DNA of 64,000 nt from Corynebacterium minutissimum. GTDB taxonomy: Bacteria > Actinomycetota > Actinomycetes > Mycobacteriales > Mycobacteriaceae. Below, piece by piece: positions 35,942-44,596 of the stretch. How positions within the stretch are numbered: the stretch's first letter is position 1; every line of letters begins with the position of its first letter. The DNA lies in contig NZ_JSEF01000016.1 in assembly GCF_000805675.1 (NCBI RefSeq), forward strand, positions 1 to 64,000. Direction: 5' to 3'. The position numbers and the translations under genes are program-made. Below the pieces are notes generated by a model. That model made no database searches, was not told the DNA's origin, and saw only the letters and a list, made by a program, of their open reading frames with translations.

Positions 35942-36785
35942 GGTGCTGTTGCAAACTTCAGGCGGAGAGCCGTGACGACCCAGTCTTCATCCTCTGATGC
36001 TCGCTGCGGGTCGGCGTTCTCAGGCAGCCTCGAACACCCGGCTGACGATCACCGCATCCGGGTTAGGTTGCCCGTAGGCAAACATCGCGCCTTGCCCTTT
36101 CCGCAATGAGTGCATCGCCTCCATCCCTTTCAACGTCCGATATGCAGATGTCCGGTTCTTAAACGCGCCTTTCGGCCCGAGGATCCGTTTCAGCCGCCCA
36201 TGATCTCCTTCAATGACGTTATTGAGGTATTTCACCTGCCGGTGTTCCACGGTCTGCGGGCAGATTCCCTCTGACTTCAACTCGGCGATTGCCCTGGCCA
36301 GGGAGGGTGCTTTATCGGTGTTGATCACCCGCGGGAACCCGGTTATCGTGTTCGACCTCAGGGTCTTGGCCAGGAAACGCTTCGCTGCGGCCACGTTCCG
36401 CTTCGAAGAGAGGTAAAAGTCCAGGGTCTGACCACCGTCGGTGATCGCCCGATAGAGGTAGCACCACTTTCCCCCGACCCGGATATAGGTCTCGTCCACC
36501 CGCCAGGACCGGGCCTGCCAATCCGGGACTTGTCGGTACCACCGGGTCTGCTTGTCCAGCTCAGGAGCATATTTCTGGACCCAGTGGTAGATGGTGCTGT
36601 GATCGACCGGTACGCCCCGCTGAAGTCATCATTTCTTCCAGATCGCGGTAGCTGAGCCCGTAGCGGCAGTACCACCGCACTGCCCACAGAATGATGTCAC
36701 GGGGGGAATGACGACCGGAGAAGATACCCATGGCTGTGATTACATCACGTCGCTCTTCCTACTGCCCCAACTTTGCAACAGCACC
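35942..36785 (-). mobile_element. IS6-family insertion sequence, copy 1
   Basis: An 844-bp element with terminal inverted repeats starting GGTGCTGTTGCAAA at both ends. Flanking octamers differ (CGACGATG, CTCAGGGA), so it no longer sits in its original insertion, as expected for IS6 cointegrate or translocatable-unit recombination. It cuts an island gene on one side and the 3' end of the ArsR-type regulator on the other. Confidence 0.9.
36020..36731 (-). pseudogene. IS6-family transposase with a +1 frameshift (copy 1)
   Basis: From the ATG at 36731 the frame reads MGIFSGRHSPRDIIL to DLEEMMTSAG, then must skip one base at GCGGGG-C-GTACC to continue with VPVDHSTIYHWVQKYAPEL and the DDE domain: DETYIRVGGKWCYLYRAI, VINTDKAPS, and NNVIEGDHGRLKR with the catalytic Glu. 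With one +1 shift the product is 236 residues, the normal IS6 size. Every copy in the window shares this shift, so it is either programmed or ancestral. It is the only copy without further damage. Confidence 0.8.
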
Positions 36786-37490
36786 CTCAGGGACGGCTGT
36801 CGGGCAATTGAGGGAGATCCCCGCGTCGTTGAGCGCTGCCCGCCCGGCGGGAGTGAGACGCACGGCCCGGGTACGACCCCTGCGGGAAAGCCATTCCTTA
36901 TCCAGCAGAGTCTTGCAGATTCCCGTGCCGAGAGGGCCGGCGAGGTGGAAGCGGCGTTCGGTGGAGTCCATGCACGACCTGCCCGTGTCGAGCATCTTCG
37001 GGGGCACACCCCACTGTATGAACAAGCGATGACCTTGATTAGTGACCTGACAGTGCGAGTCGATGAACTCGTGCTCTTCCAGTTGTTCAGCCAGGCGCAC
37101 CCCGAGCTTACCGGCGAGGTGCTGATAACAGGTGCGGCCTTCACGTAGGTTCGCATTCGCCCGTGACGCGCTGAGGCTGTGAGGAGTGGGCAGGGGCGAG
37201 CGGGCGACCACGCCAAGGCTCTCGACCACTCGTGCGATGTCTTCCCCGGCCAGGCGAATGTAGCGGTGCCGGCCCTGCCGAATGTCGTGGACGAGACCGT
37301 GGGTGACGAGCACGTCAACATGCTCGCTCGCCGTCGACCGGGCCAGGCCCGCGTACCTGCCCAGTTCACCAACCGTCCAGGCCCGCCCGTCCATGAGCGC
37401 AGCACACATGGCCGCCCGCGACGAGTCAGCCAGAGCCGACGCGACTGTCGAGATATCCGGGACCGCTTCAGGAAACACGCGCGCAACCAT
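36759..37490 (-). CDS. ArsR-type winged-helix regulator, tail altered by IS6
   Basis: A 243-residue protein from the ATG at 37490; a longer frame to 37565 would run across the operator palindrome. The N-terminal 80 residues are an ArsR-like winged helix (VASALADSSRAAMCAALMDG, RSTASEHVDVLVTHGLV, GRHRYIRLA). The C-terminal half contains a second helical domain with C/H residues (CYQHLAGKLGVRLAEQL, GRSCMDSTERRFHL). The last nine codons (EGAVAKLGQ region) lie in or at the IS6 terminal repeat, so the native end is lost. It is divergent from the efflux genes and probably represses them in response to a ligand. Confidence 0.75.
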   Translation of the reverse strand: MVARVFPEAVPDISTVASALADSSRAAMCAALMDGRAWTVGELGRYAGLARSTASEHVDVLVTHGLVHDIRQGRHRYIRLAGEDIARVVESLGVVARSPLPTPHSLSASRANANLREGRTCYQHLAGKLGVRLAEQLEEHEFIDSHCQVTNQGHRLFIQWGVPPKMLDTGRSCMDSTERRFHLAGPLGTGICKTLLDKEWLSRRGRTRAVRLTPAGRAALNDAGISLNCPTAVPEGAVAKLGQ

Positions 37491-37513
37491 GCCTCCAGTA
37501 TGCACCCGGAACT

Positions 37514-37531
37514 GTTCGGTGACGACCGAAC
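37514..37531. promoter_or_regulatory. Inverted repeat, probable operator of the efflux cassette
   Basis: A perfect inverted repeat GTTCGGT-GACG-ACCGAAC between the divergent regulator and efflux genes. Symmetry and position fit a dimeric winged-helix repressor controlling both directions. Confidence 0.6.
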
Positions 37532-37594
37532 AATCGCTGGCGTAGTCTGAACTCACCAGATTCATTGCATCAGGAGACGAAGGGAGCGATCGCG

Positions 37595-37897
37595 ATGAAC
37601 GGGGACCGCCAACGGCTACGCGGGCACTACGATGAGGACTTCTACTGGGAACGCGTTGACCGCAACCTGGGTTGGCTCGACGAGGGCCCCCTCGTCGCCC
37701 AGCAACTCCTCGCGCTCACCGGGGGAGAGACGGCCAGGGAGATCCGGGACATGCACTTCGCCGCGTCCTGGCGCCTGTTCGATCTGGTGCTGCCGACACT
37801 GCTGGACCGGTCCTACCGGACCTGGGATCAAGACCTGAGCAAGCGCACCTACTTCGGCCACCCGCCCGCCGAGGCTTCGCTGGAGTCTCGCGTATGA
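37595..37897 (+). CDS. Small unrecognised protein preceding the MFS pump
   Basis: A 100-residue protein from the ATG at 37595 (AAGGGAG upstream); an in-frame TTG at 37565 is less likely. Charged, helical, no membrane segment: MNGDRQRLRGHYDEDFYWERV, then LVAQQLLALTGGETAREIRD and a C-terminal FGHPPAEA. The stop overlaps the MFS start by four bases, so the two are coupled. Family unknown; possibly an accessory or ligand-binding partner of the pump. Confidence 0.6.
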   Translation: MNGDRQRLRGHYDEDFYWERVDRNLGWLDEGPLVAQQLLALTGGETAREIRDMHFAASWRLFDLVLPTLLDRSYRTWDQDLSKRTYFGHPPAEASLESRV

Positions 37898-39258
37898 CCG
37901 CGCATCGGCGCACGGCGCTGGTCGCGACCCTCCTCGGTTTCTTCATCGTCATGCTCGATACGACCATCGTCAATGTCGCCCTCGCCGAGATCGGCACTGA
38001 CCTCGACACGACCGTGGGCTCACTGCAGTGGGTCGTCGACGCTTACACCCTCGTGTTCGCCGCGTTCCTTCTCACAGCTGGGGCCGCATGCGACCGTCTC
38101 GGGGCCCGCAGGGTCTACCTCGCTGGCCTGGTGGTCTTTGCTGTGCTCTCGGCCGTGTGCGCCCTCGCTCCCACAGGCGGGTTCCTCGTCGCTGGTCGCG
38201 CCGTCCAGGGCGTGGGCGCGGCAGCGATCGTGCCAGGCTCTCTGGCATTGCTGTCGGCTGTGTACGACGATCCGAAGGAACGAGCACGCGCCATCGGGCT
38301 GTGGGGCGGCGCAGGAGGTGTTGCCGCCGCGATCGGACCGGTCCTGGGCGGAGCGCTGGTGTCGACGATCGGGTGGCGGGCGGTGTTCTGGGTCAACCTC
38401 CCCATCGTCGCTATCGGCTGTCTGCTCACCTTGTGGGCAATTCCCGCGCTCACGAGCAGTCGCGCGAGACGGGTGGACCTACCCGGACAGGTGCTCTCCA
38501 TGCTCACGTTGGTGGCAGTAACCTATGCAGTCATCACCGCAGGCGAACACGGATGGTCACCCTGGCAGGTAGCCGTGCTGATCGCCGGGGGCGTCTTCCT
38601 CGCCCTGTTCATCATCGCAGAGCGACGACACCCGGACCCAATGCTGCCGATGGCCTTGTTCACTCGTGCCCGGTTCTCCGTGGCCGCAATGGTAGGGCTC
38701 GCGCTCAACATCAGCTTCTTCGGACAACTCTTCGTGCTCTCCCTCTTCTTCCAGCAGTACCTGGGATACGAGCCGTGGCTGGCAGGCCTCGCGCTGGCAC
38801 CACAGGCGTGCAGCGCCGTGGTCGCGTCACCGCTGGGCGGCCGTGCCGTCGCCCGGTGGGGCGCGTTCCCCACCATGCTCACCGGCCTGGTAGTCGGCAC
38901 GATCGGCTTCAGCAGCCTCGTGCTGCTCACCGCAGAAACCCCTTACGTGGTGGTCGCGGTGTTGACCTTCACGGCTGGATTCGGGATGGCCTTCGCGATG
39001 CCGGCCGCGACCTCGGCCGCAGTGGCCTCGGCCCCGCCGGAACATGTCGGCATCGCAGGAGGAGTCATCAATGCCGCCCGCCAGACCGGCAGCGTCGTCG
39101 GCGTCGCAGTCCTCGGCGAAATGGTCGCCAGTGGAGCGTTCCTCACAGGCTTCCACACAGCCGTCGCGGTCGCCGGTGGAGTCTTCGGTGCCGCAGCGCT
39201 CGTAGTTGCTGCCACCATCATCAGTCACCTACAGGAGCCAGTTACACCTGAAGTTTAG
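37894..39258 (+). CDS. MFS drug/proton antiporter (DHA2, 14-TM type)
   Basis: A 454-residue membrane protein from the ATG at 37894, with about 14 hydrophobic segments. DHA2 markers are the motif D1-like LDTTIVNVALAEIG in TM1, the loop motif A-like DRLGARRVYLAGL, VQGVGAAAIVPGSLALL (motif B region) and GPVLGGALVSTIGWRAVF (motif C). EmrB/QacA-type pumps extrude lipophilic cations, antibiotics or dyes. It is coupled to the small upstream gene and divergent from an ArsR-type regulator. GC content is higher than the glycan region, indicating acquired DNA. Specificity cannot be read. Confidence 0.9.
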   Translation: MTAHRRTALVATLLGFFIVMLDTTIVNVALAEIGTDLDTTVGSLQWVVDAYTLVFAAFLLTAGAACDRLGARRVYLAGLVVFAVLSAVCALAPTGGFLVAGRAVQGVGAAAIVPGSLALLSAVYDDPKERARAIGLWGGAGGVAAAIGPVLGGALVSTIGWRAVFWVNLPIVAIGCLLTLWAIPALTSSRARRVDLPGQVLSMLTLVAVTYAVITAGEHGWSPWQVAVLIAGGVFLALFIIAERRHPDPMLPMALFTRARFSVAAMVGLALNISFFGQLFVLSLFFQQYLGYEPWLAGLALAPQACSAVVASPLGGRAVARWGAFPTMLTGLVVGTIGFSSLVLLTAETPYVVVAVLTFTAGFGMAFAMPAATSAAVASAPPEHVGIAGGVINAARQTGSVVGVAVLGEMVASGAFLTGFHTAVAVAGGVFGAAALVVAATIISHLQEPVTPEV

Positions 39259-39298
39259 AATCATTGTGTGATGAAGCACCATCGGAGGAGGTCGAAGA

Positions 39299-40141
39299 GG
39301 TGCTGTTGCAAAGTTGGGTGGAGAACCGCGAACACTCCTTTCTTCGTCGCCTGGCCAGCATTATGGCCCAGCCTGCTTAGATCTTCTGGAAGACCCGGCT
39401 GACGATCACCGCATCCGGGTTCGGTTGCCCGTAGGCAAACATCGCGCCCTGGCCTTTCCGCAATGAGTGCATCGCCTCCATCCCTTTCAACGTCCGATAT
39501 ACAGATGTCCGGTTCTTAAACGCGCCTTTCGGCCCGAGGATCCGTTTCAGCCGCCCATGATCTCCTTCAATGACGTTATTGAGGTATTTCACCTGCCGGT
39601 GTTCCACGGTCTGCGGGCAGATTCCCTCTGACTTCAACTCGGCGATTGCCCTGGCCAGGGAGGGTGCTTTATCGGTGTTGATCACCCGCGGGAACCCGGT
39701 TATCGTGTTCGACCTCAGGGTCTTGGCCAGGAAACGCTTCGCTGCGGCCACGTTCCGCTTCGAAGAGAGGTAAAAGTCCAGGGTCTGACCACCGTCGGTG
39801 ATCGCCCGATAGAGGTAGCACCACTTTCCCCGACCCGGATATAGGTCTCATCCACCCGCCAAGAACTAGCCTGCCAGTAAGGTACCTGCCGGTACCACCG
39901 TGTTTGCTTGTCCAGCTCAGGAGCATATTTCTGGACCCAGTGGTAGATGGTGCTGTGATCGACCGGTACGCCCCGCTGAAGTCATCATTTCTTCCAGATC
40001 GCGGTAGCTGAGCCCGTAGCGGCAGTACCACCGGACCGCCCACAGGATGATTTCACGGGGGAAATGACGACCGGAGAAGATGCCCATGGCTGTGATTATT
40101 TCACGCAGGTCTTCCTGTCGCCCGAACTTTGCAACAGCACC
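39299..40141 (-). mobile_element. IS6-family insertion sequence, copy 2 (mosaic)
   Basis: An 843-bp element with ends GGTGCTGTTGCAAAG and its complement, in the same orientation as copies 1 and 3. The region beyond the transposase stop (39315-39380) is unrelated to that of copies 1 and 3, while the rest is nearly identical, so it is a recombinant. Flanking octamers GTCGAAGA and CGAGTTCG do not match. It borders the efflux cassette and the purL remnant. Confidence 0.88.
39377..40087 (-). pseudogene. IS6-family transposase, doubly frameshifted (copy 2)
   Basis: Has the shared shift after EEMMTSAG, plus loss of one C in the run before GACCCGGATATAG (near 39829), which breaks the DDE domain between DETYIRV and GGKWCY. 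The C-terminus ends VIVSRVFQKI instead of VFEAA. It cannot make a full transposase even with one programmed shift. Confidence 0.85.
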
Positions 40142-40394
40142 CGAGTTCGTCGCCGCCTTCTCCGAGTCCGCCTCCCGCGTGCTCGTGGCCACCACCGCTG
40201 ACCGCGCCGATCAGGTCCTCGCCCGCGCCGGCGAGCTGGGCATCCCAGCCGCCATCGTTGGCGAGACCACCGAAACCGGCGCCCTCACCCTCGGCGGCGA
40301 GTCTGTCGCCATCTCCCAGCTGGTCGCCGCTTGGTCCGCCACCCTGCCGGACCTCTTCGACCATGCCGTGGGTGCTAACTCTGTAGTGGAGTAG
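40142..40394 (+). pseudogene. purL: Phosphoribosylformylglycinamidine synthase II, 3' end only
   Basis: 84 codons read EFVAAFSESASRVLVATTAD, then AGELGIPAAIVGETTETGAL and the terminal GANSVVE, matching the C-terminal end of PurL, the ATP-dependent FGAM synthetase of purine synthesis. The 5' part is replaced by IS6 copy 2. A native-looking terminator follows. It cannot encode an active enzyme, so it marks where a chromosomal segment was joined to the IS. Confidence 0.82.
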
Positions 40395-40439
40395 GCCCTG
40401 CGGCATCGCTGAAAACTAATGGCGAAAGCACCGAATAAG

Positions 40440-40460
40440 CCCAGCTTCGGCTGGGGTTTT
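40440..40460 (+). terminator. Rho-independent terminator after the purL end
   Basis: Stem CCCAGC/GCTGGG with a TTCG tetraloop (40440-40455) followed by GTTTT. It lies 46 bases after the purL stop. Confidence 0.75.
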
Positions 40461-40505
40461 CGCATTTCTGTGATGTCGGTTTCCATTTGTTCTAACAGGG
40501 AACCC

Positions 40506-40567
40506 TTGACGCCATTATACCCCCAGGGGTATATTGGGGATGGTAAGCGTTATACCCCATGGGGTAT
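40506..40567 (+). promoter_or_regulatory. Promoter with two CsoR/CstR-type operators
   Basis: A promoter TTGACG (40506-40511), an 18-base spacer and TATATT (40530-40535). Two palindromes ATACCCC-CA-GGGGTAT (40517-40532) and ATACCCC-AT-GGGGTAT (40552-40567) cover the spacer/-10 and the leader. Their C4-N2-G4 form is that of CstR/CsoR sites. The operon encodes such a repressor at its end, so negative autoregulation by persulfide (or copper) is expected. Confidence 0.8.
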
Positions 40568-40588
40568 ATGAACGAAGGGAGAATTTCT

Positions 40589-40762
40589 ATGTGTCGTCCT
40601 GTGAAATGTAAAAACTGTGGAAAGACCACCTGGGAGGGGTGTGGTAATCACATCGAGCAAGTAAAAGCGTCCGTTCCTGCCAACCAATGGTGCACCTGTC
40701 CACGCAGTAGTAACGCTGGAAGCAATGGCCCGGCGGGCCTGCTTGGCCGAATTTTTGGCTAG
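40589..40762 (+). CDS. Small Cys-rich protein, first gene of the CstR-type operon
   Basis: A 57-residue protein from the ATG at 40589 (AGGGAG eight bases upstream). It carries KCKNCGKTTWEGCGNHIEQV and QWCTCPRS, six cysteines in CxxC-like spacings with one His, suggesting a small zinc-ribbon or thiol-reactive protein. Homologous tiny proteins are widespread in actinobacteria as hypothetical proteins. Placement before a CoA-disulfide reductase/rhodanese under CstR-type operators suggests a role in sulfane sulfur or metal handling (inference). Confidence 0.7.
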   Translation: MCRPVKCKNCGKTTWEGCGNHIEQVKASVPANQWCTCPRSSNAGSNGPAGLLGRIFG

Positions 40763-40821
40763 CGTTACGGATTTTTCGGAAGAGTGTCCTTCTTGTCTCA
40801 ATCCTCTTGAAAGGTTCAGAT

Positions 40822-42438
40822 ATGTCGAATAATCCCACTACAGTTATTATCGGTGGCGTAGCTGGCGGTATGTCCACCGCTACGCGCCTGCGTCGTAACG
40901 ATGAAAATCGCACCATTATCGTTCTGGAGGCCTCCGGGCACGTATCTTTTGCCAATTGTGGTCTGCCGTATCATGTCGGCGGAGTAATCCCAGATCGTTC
41001 TTCACTGTTGCTCCAGACGCCAGAAGCGCTTAAAGAAAGGTTCAATCTAGATGTCCGCGTTAATACTCGCGCGTCAAGCATTGACCCAGATGAGCAGACG
41101 GTAACCACGGAGTCTGGTGAGGTCATTAGGTATGACGATCTCGTGCTCTCACCAGGGGCAACGCCGTTCTTACCGCCCATTGCAGGAATCGAGACTGCGT
41201 ATACTCTACGGACGGTAGAGGACGTAGACCGTATTGCCACTGCGGTACCGGGCAAGGAAAAAGCCGTCATCATCGGTGGAGGATTCATCGGCCTTGAAAT
41301 GGCGGAAAACCTACGTCACCAAGGCTTGGCCGTCACGCTCGTAGAGGCTGGCTCACAGATTATGGGGCCACTGGACGTAGAAATGGCAGCGATCGTTGCT
41401 AAGCATATGCGAGACAATGGCGTGGATATCCGGACTAACGCCCAGGCTACGGAAATTTCTGAGACCGGTGTGACCCTGCAGAATGGGCAGACCCTTGAGG
41501 CAGATTTAGTCATTGCAGCAATTGGTGTGCGCCCAGCCAGTGAACTCGCTCAAGCAGCGGGGTTGGAAGTCTCTGACCGTGGCGGGATCATCGTCGATGC
41601 ACAACAGCGCACAAGTGACCCGCACATATTTGCTTTAGGAGATGCTGCAACTAAGAAAGATATTCATTCCGGCGACAACACTTTGGTGCCCTTAGCGCAG
41701 ACTGCTAATCGCCATGGACGCCTAGTGGCAGATATTATTACCGGCCGCACCACTAGTTCCCTGCCGGTACTTGGAACTGCAATCGTGGGACTATTTGGCC
41801 TAGCTGCAGCATCAACGGGGTGGAACGAGCGCCGTGTCCGAGCCGAAGGGAAGGACGTGCGCGTTATTCACCTCCACCCATCGAGCCATGCCGGGTATTA
41901 TCCGGGTGCAGCCCAACTACATATGAAAATGATTGTGGATGCTGAGAGTGATGCCATTTTGGGCGCACAGATTGTAGGTGAAGAGGGAGTGGATAAGCGT
42001 ATCGACGTTATCGCCACTGCCATGCGAGCTGGCTTGAGCGCGACCGATTTGGCAGATTTGGAATTGGCCTACGCACCACAGTTCGGCTCGGCTAAGGATC
42101 CAATCAATTTTGCTGGATTTATTAATGACAATATTGCCCGTGGGGAGAAAACCGTTCAGTGGCACGAGCTCGATGAGCGCCTAGCGTCTGGCGCATTGCT
42201 TGTTGATGTTCGCAGTCCAGAAGAGTTTGCTTCCGGCGCGATTCCAGGGGCGGTAAATATTCCTTTGGATGAGTTGCGTGTTCGGCACGAGGAGATTGCT
42301 GATCATGACGACGTTATTGTGCATTGCCAGGTGGGACTCCGCGGGCATAATGCGGCACGGTTGCTCACAAACCTAGGCTACGACGTTGCTAATCTAGACG
42401 GTGGTTACCTTACGTGGACTAATGGACAGGAGGATTAA
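40822..42438 (+). CDS. CoA-disulfide reductase fused to a rhodanese domain
   Basis: A 538-residue flavoprotein from the ATG at 40822 (GAAAGG upstream). The FAD motif IIGGVAGGMSTATRLRR is followed by the single active Cys in SFANCGLPYHVGG (Cys46), NAD motif IIGGGFIGLEMAENL, FAD motif HIFALGDAAT, and a C-terminal rhodanese domain with active Cys in HCQVGLRGHNAARLL. The architecture equals CoADR-Rhd enzymes, which reduce CoA disulfide, CoA persulfide or polysulfide with NAD(P)H. It sits under CstR-type operators with the regulator at its 3' end, whose start overlaps its stop by one base, so the role is reactive-sulfur or thiol stress defence. Confidence 0.9.
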   Translation: MSNNPTTVIIGGVAGGMSTATRLRRNDENRTIIVLEASGHVSFANCGLPYHVGGVIPDRSSLLLQTPEALKERFNLDVRVNTRASSIDPDEQTVTTESGEVIRYDDLVLSPGATPFLPPIAGIETAYTLRTVEDVDRIATAVPGKEKAVIIGGGFIGLEMAENLRHQGLAVTLVEAGSQIMGPLDVEMAAIVAKHMRDNGVDIRTNAQATEISETGVTLQNGQTLEADLVIAAIGVRPASELAQAAGLEVSDRGGIIVDAQQRTSDPHIFALGDAATKKDIHSGDNTLVPLAQTANRHGRLVADIITGRTTSSLPVLGTAIVGLFGLAAASTGWNERRVRAEGKDVRVIHLHPSSHAGYYPGAAQLHMKMIVDAESDAILGAQIVGEEGVDKRIDVIATAMRAGLSATDLADLELAYAPQFGSAKDPINFAGFINDNIARGEKTVQWHELDERLASGALLVDVRSPEEFASGAIPGAVNIPLDELRVRHEEIADHDDVIVHCQVGLRGHNAARLLTNLGYDVANLDGGYLTWTNGQED

Positions 42439-42698
42439 TGAACCTCGATCCGCAAGAGGTGAAGCCGTCGATTACCAGATTGAAACGAGCACGCGGGCAA
42501 ATTGACGCGGTTATCCGCATGCTCGAATCTGGGGAGGAATGCGAGGCAGCAATCACCCAGCTCGCCGCTGCTGCCAAAGCAATCGACCGTGCAGGGTATT
42601 CCGTTATCGCGGCGGGGCTTAAACGGTGCTATAGCGAGGAAGGCCCGGACGGAATCGATGCTGAAAAGATGGAGAAGCTTTTTCTCTCTTTGTCTTAG
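42438..42698 (+). CDS. CsoR/CstR-family (DUF156) repressor
   Basis: An 86-residue all-helical protein of the CsoR/RcnR/FrmR/CstR family: ITRLKRARGQIDAVIRMLES, the Cys in EECEAAITQLAAAAKAID, and a second Cys in GLKRCYSEEG. A pair of cysteines without the CsoR His ligand in the usual place is more like the persulfide sensor CstR than the copper sensor. It overlaps the reductase stop by one base. It should bind the two operators at 40517-40567. Copper sensing remains possible. Confidence 0.82.
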   Translation: MNLDPQEVKPSITRLKRARGQIDAVIRMLESGEECEAAITQLAAAAKAIDRAGYSVIAAGLKRCYSEEGPDGIDAEKMEKLFLSLS

Positions 42699-43006
42699 GC
42701 ACTTTAAATCTGGTTTGGGTGATAGGTCGATTGTTCCTGTTGGAGTGGTCCTACGTTTTAACTTTTCTGGTGCTGTTGCAACAGCACCTATCGAGCTAAG
42801 TGCATAAAGCTCTACAGTGAGCGAGGTTCGTGTTTTTGTTCATAGTACGGAACCCTCGCGGTCTCCTCGTCGACTACTTCAATAAGTGACCGCGCACAGG
42901 GAAGGCCACAGGTTTTCCTTCCCCAGCCGTGGACGGCGGTCGCCGCCGCAGTCGACATCGATAAGCATGGCGTCCACGCCGAATAGGACTCGAAGGAAGT
43001 GTCCAT
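42699..43006. other. Gap between the cstR-like gene and cydA
   Basis: About 308 bases holding the cydA promoter region and an IS6 end scar at 42769-42788. A ribosome-binding site (GAAGGAAG) precedes cydA. No gene seen. Confidence 0.5.
42769..42788. repeat. Back-to-back IS6 terminal palindrome
   Basis: A perfect 20-bp palindrome formed by GGTGCTGTTG joined to its complement CAACAGCACC. This equals both IS6 tips fused with the whole element missing. No T-run follows, so it is not a typical terminator. Confidence 0.6.
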
Positions 43007-44596
43007 ATGGAATTAGATCTTGTTGATATTTCTCGATGGCAGTTCGGCATCACCACCGTTTATCACTATATTTTTGTGCCGCTGACCATGGGGCTAGCAC
43101 CGATGGTCGCCATCATGCAGACCATCTGGCACCGCACTGGCAACCCGGAATGGTTCCGAGCCACGAAGTTTTTTGGAAATCTATTCTTGGTCAATTTTGC
43201 CATGGGTGTGGTTACCGGCATCGTACAGGAGTTCCAGTTCGGTATGAACTGGTCGGAGTACTCGCGCTTCGTCGGAGACGTCTTCGGTGCTCCCCTGGCT
43301 TTCGAGGGCTTGGCGGCCTTCTTCTTTGAGTCCATCTTCTTAGGAGTGTGGATCTTCGGCTGGGATCGCGTTCCTGCCTGGGCACATCTGGCCTCCATTT
43401 GGACTGTCGCGGTGGCGGTGAATGTTTCTGCTTACTTCATTATCGTGGCTAACTCCTTCATGCAGCACCCCGTGGGCGCGGAGTTCGACGCTGAGCGCGG
43501 GCGCGCCACGCTGGTTGATCTGTGGGCGCTGCTGAGCAATCCCACCGCACTGCAGGCCTTCCCGCACGCAATGGCTGGCGGCTGGATCCTCGCCGGCACG
43601 CTCGTGGCCGGTGTCTCCGGATGGTGGATGATTCGCACCGCGCGCGCTGGAGACGAACATGGTCACGCGGCCGGCATCTGGCGCAGCCTTACCCGCTTCG
43701 GTTCCTGGATCATTTTATTGGGCACAGCAGCTGTGGCCATCACCGGCGACGCGCTAGGCAAGCTGATGTTTATCCAGCAGCCTATGAAGATGGCCTCGGC
43801 GGAGGCTTTATGTCACACCGAAACCGATCCTAACTTTTCAATCCTGGCTTTCTCACGCCTGAACAATTGCGAGACTGCTCAACACCTCATCGACGTACCC
43901 TACGTGCTCTCCTTCTTGGCCGAGGGAAAATTCAGTGGCGTCGAGCTGCGCGGGGTTACTGAGCTGCAGCAATACTATGAAGTACTCTATGGCCCCGGCA
44001 ATTACATGCCCAACCTCTTTGTCACATACTGGTCCTTCCGTTTGATGATCGGCTTCCTCGCCGTGCCTTGCATTCTGGCGATAGTCGCCCTGTGGACCAC
44101 CCGCAAAGAACGCGTCCCCACTGCCCGGTGGATGGGGATCGGCGCACTGCTCGCACTGCCCGCGCCCTGGCTATCGAACTTTGCCGGTTGGATCTTTACC
44201 GAAATGGGCCGCCAACCGTGGATCGTCGCCCCCAACCCGGCATTCCAGGAGGGCGAGTTCCCCGGAGGCGAGGAACAGATTCATCTCATCGTGGACTTCG
44301 GTGTCTCCGATCACGCGGAATGGGTGGTCTGGACGAGCCTATTGGCATTTACCGCCCTATATGGGGCCCTGGCCGTGGTGTGGTTCTGGCTGATGCAAAA
44401 GTATGCCCGGATGGGGTTGAATCAGCCGGGCCTGCGCGAAGGTGAGGAGAAAGATATCGCCGCGGCGCTCTACGGTCCGGGCGAAGACACTGAGCTGGCT
44501 CCGCTGAGTTTCTCACCGCCTCAGGAGGGCGGGCCTGGAACCGAAACTGACACTGGAACCGATTCCCATAACAAGCAGAACCCGGAGGAGAAGTAA
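43007..44596 (+). CDS. cydA: Cytochrome bd oxidase subunit I
   Basis: A 529-residue integral membrane protein that oxidises menaquinol and reduces oxygen with hemes b558, b595 and d. Landmarks: His20 in VYHYIFVPLT, the acidic GLAAFFFESIFLGVWIFGWDR helix, His in LQAFPHAMAGGW, and a short Q-loop around KFSGVELRGVTELQQYYEV, as in the actinobacterial short-Q-loop class. The C-terminal 60 residues are a charged, Pro/Gly-rich tail. It is first of four tightly packed genes (cydABDC). The cyd block sits on DNA flanked by IS6 copies inside the island, unusual for a respiratory core function. Confidence 0.95.
   Translation: MELDLVDISRWQFGITTVYHYIFVPLTMGLAPMVAIMQTIWHRTGNPEWFRATKFFGNLFLVNFAMGVVTGIVQEFQFGMNWSEYSRFVGDVFGAPLAFEGLAAFFFESIFLGVWIFGWDRVPAWAHLASIWTVAVAVNVSAYFIIVANSFMQHPVGAEFDAERGRATLVDLWALLSNPTALQAFPHAMAGGWILAGTLVAGVSGWWMIRTARAGDEHGHAAGIWRSLTRFGSWIILLGTAAVAITGDALGKLMFIQQPMKMASAEALCHTETDPNFSILAFSRLNNCETAQHLIDVPYVLSFLAEGKFSGVELRGVTELQQYYEVLYGPGNYMPNLFVTYWSFRLMIGFLAVPCILAIVALWTTRKERVPTARWMGIGALLALPAPWLSNFAGWIFTEMGRQPWIVAPNPAFQEGEFPGGEEQIHLIVDFGVSDHAEWVVWTSLLAFTALYGALAVVWFWLMQKYARMGLNQPGLREGEEKDIAAALYGPGEDTELAPLSFSPPQEGGPGTETDTGTDSHNKQNPEEK

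Noticed and set aside
38028..39251. 407-codon frame inside the MFS gene
   Set aside because: Arg-rich product in a second frame of a clear 14-TM transporter, so a shadow.
40517..40567. Paired palindromes considered as a terminator or repeat array
   Set aside because: Spacing, C4-N2-G4 form and overlap with a promoter fit repressor operators better, and there is no T-run or spacer series as in a terminator or CRISPR.
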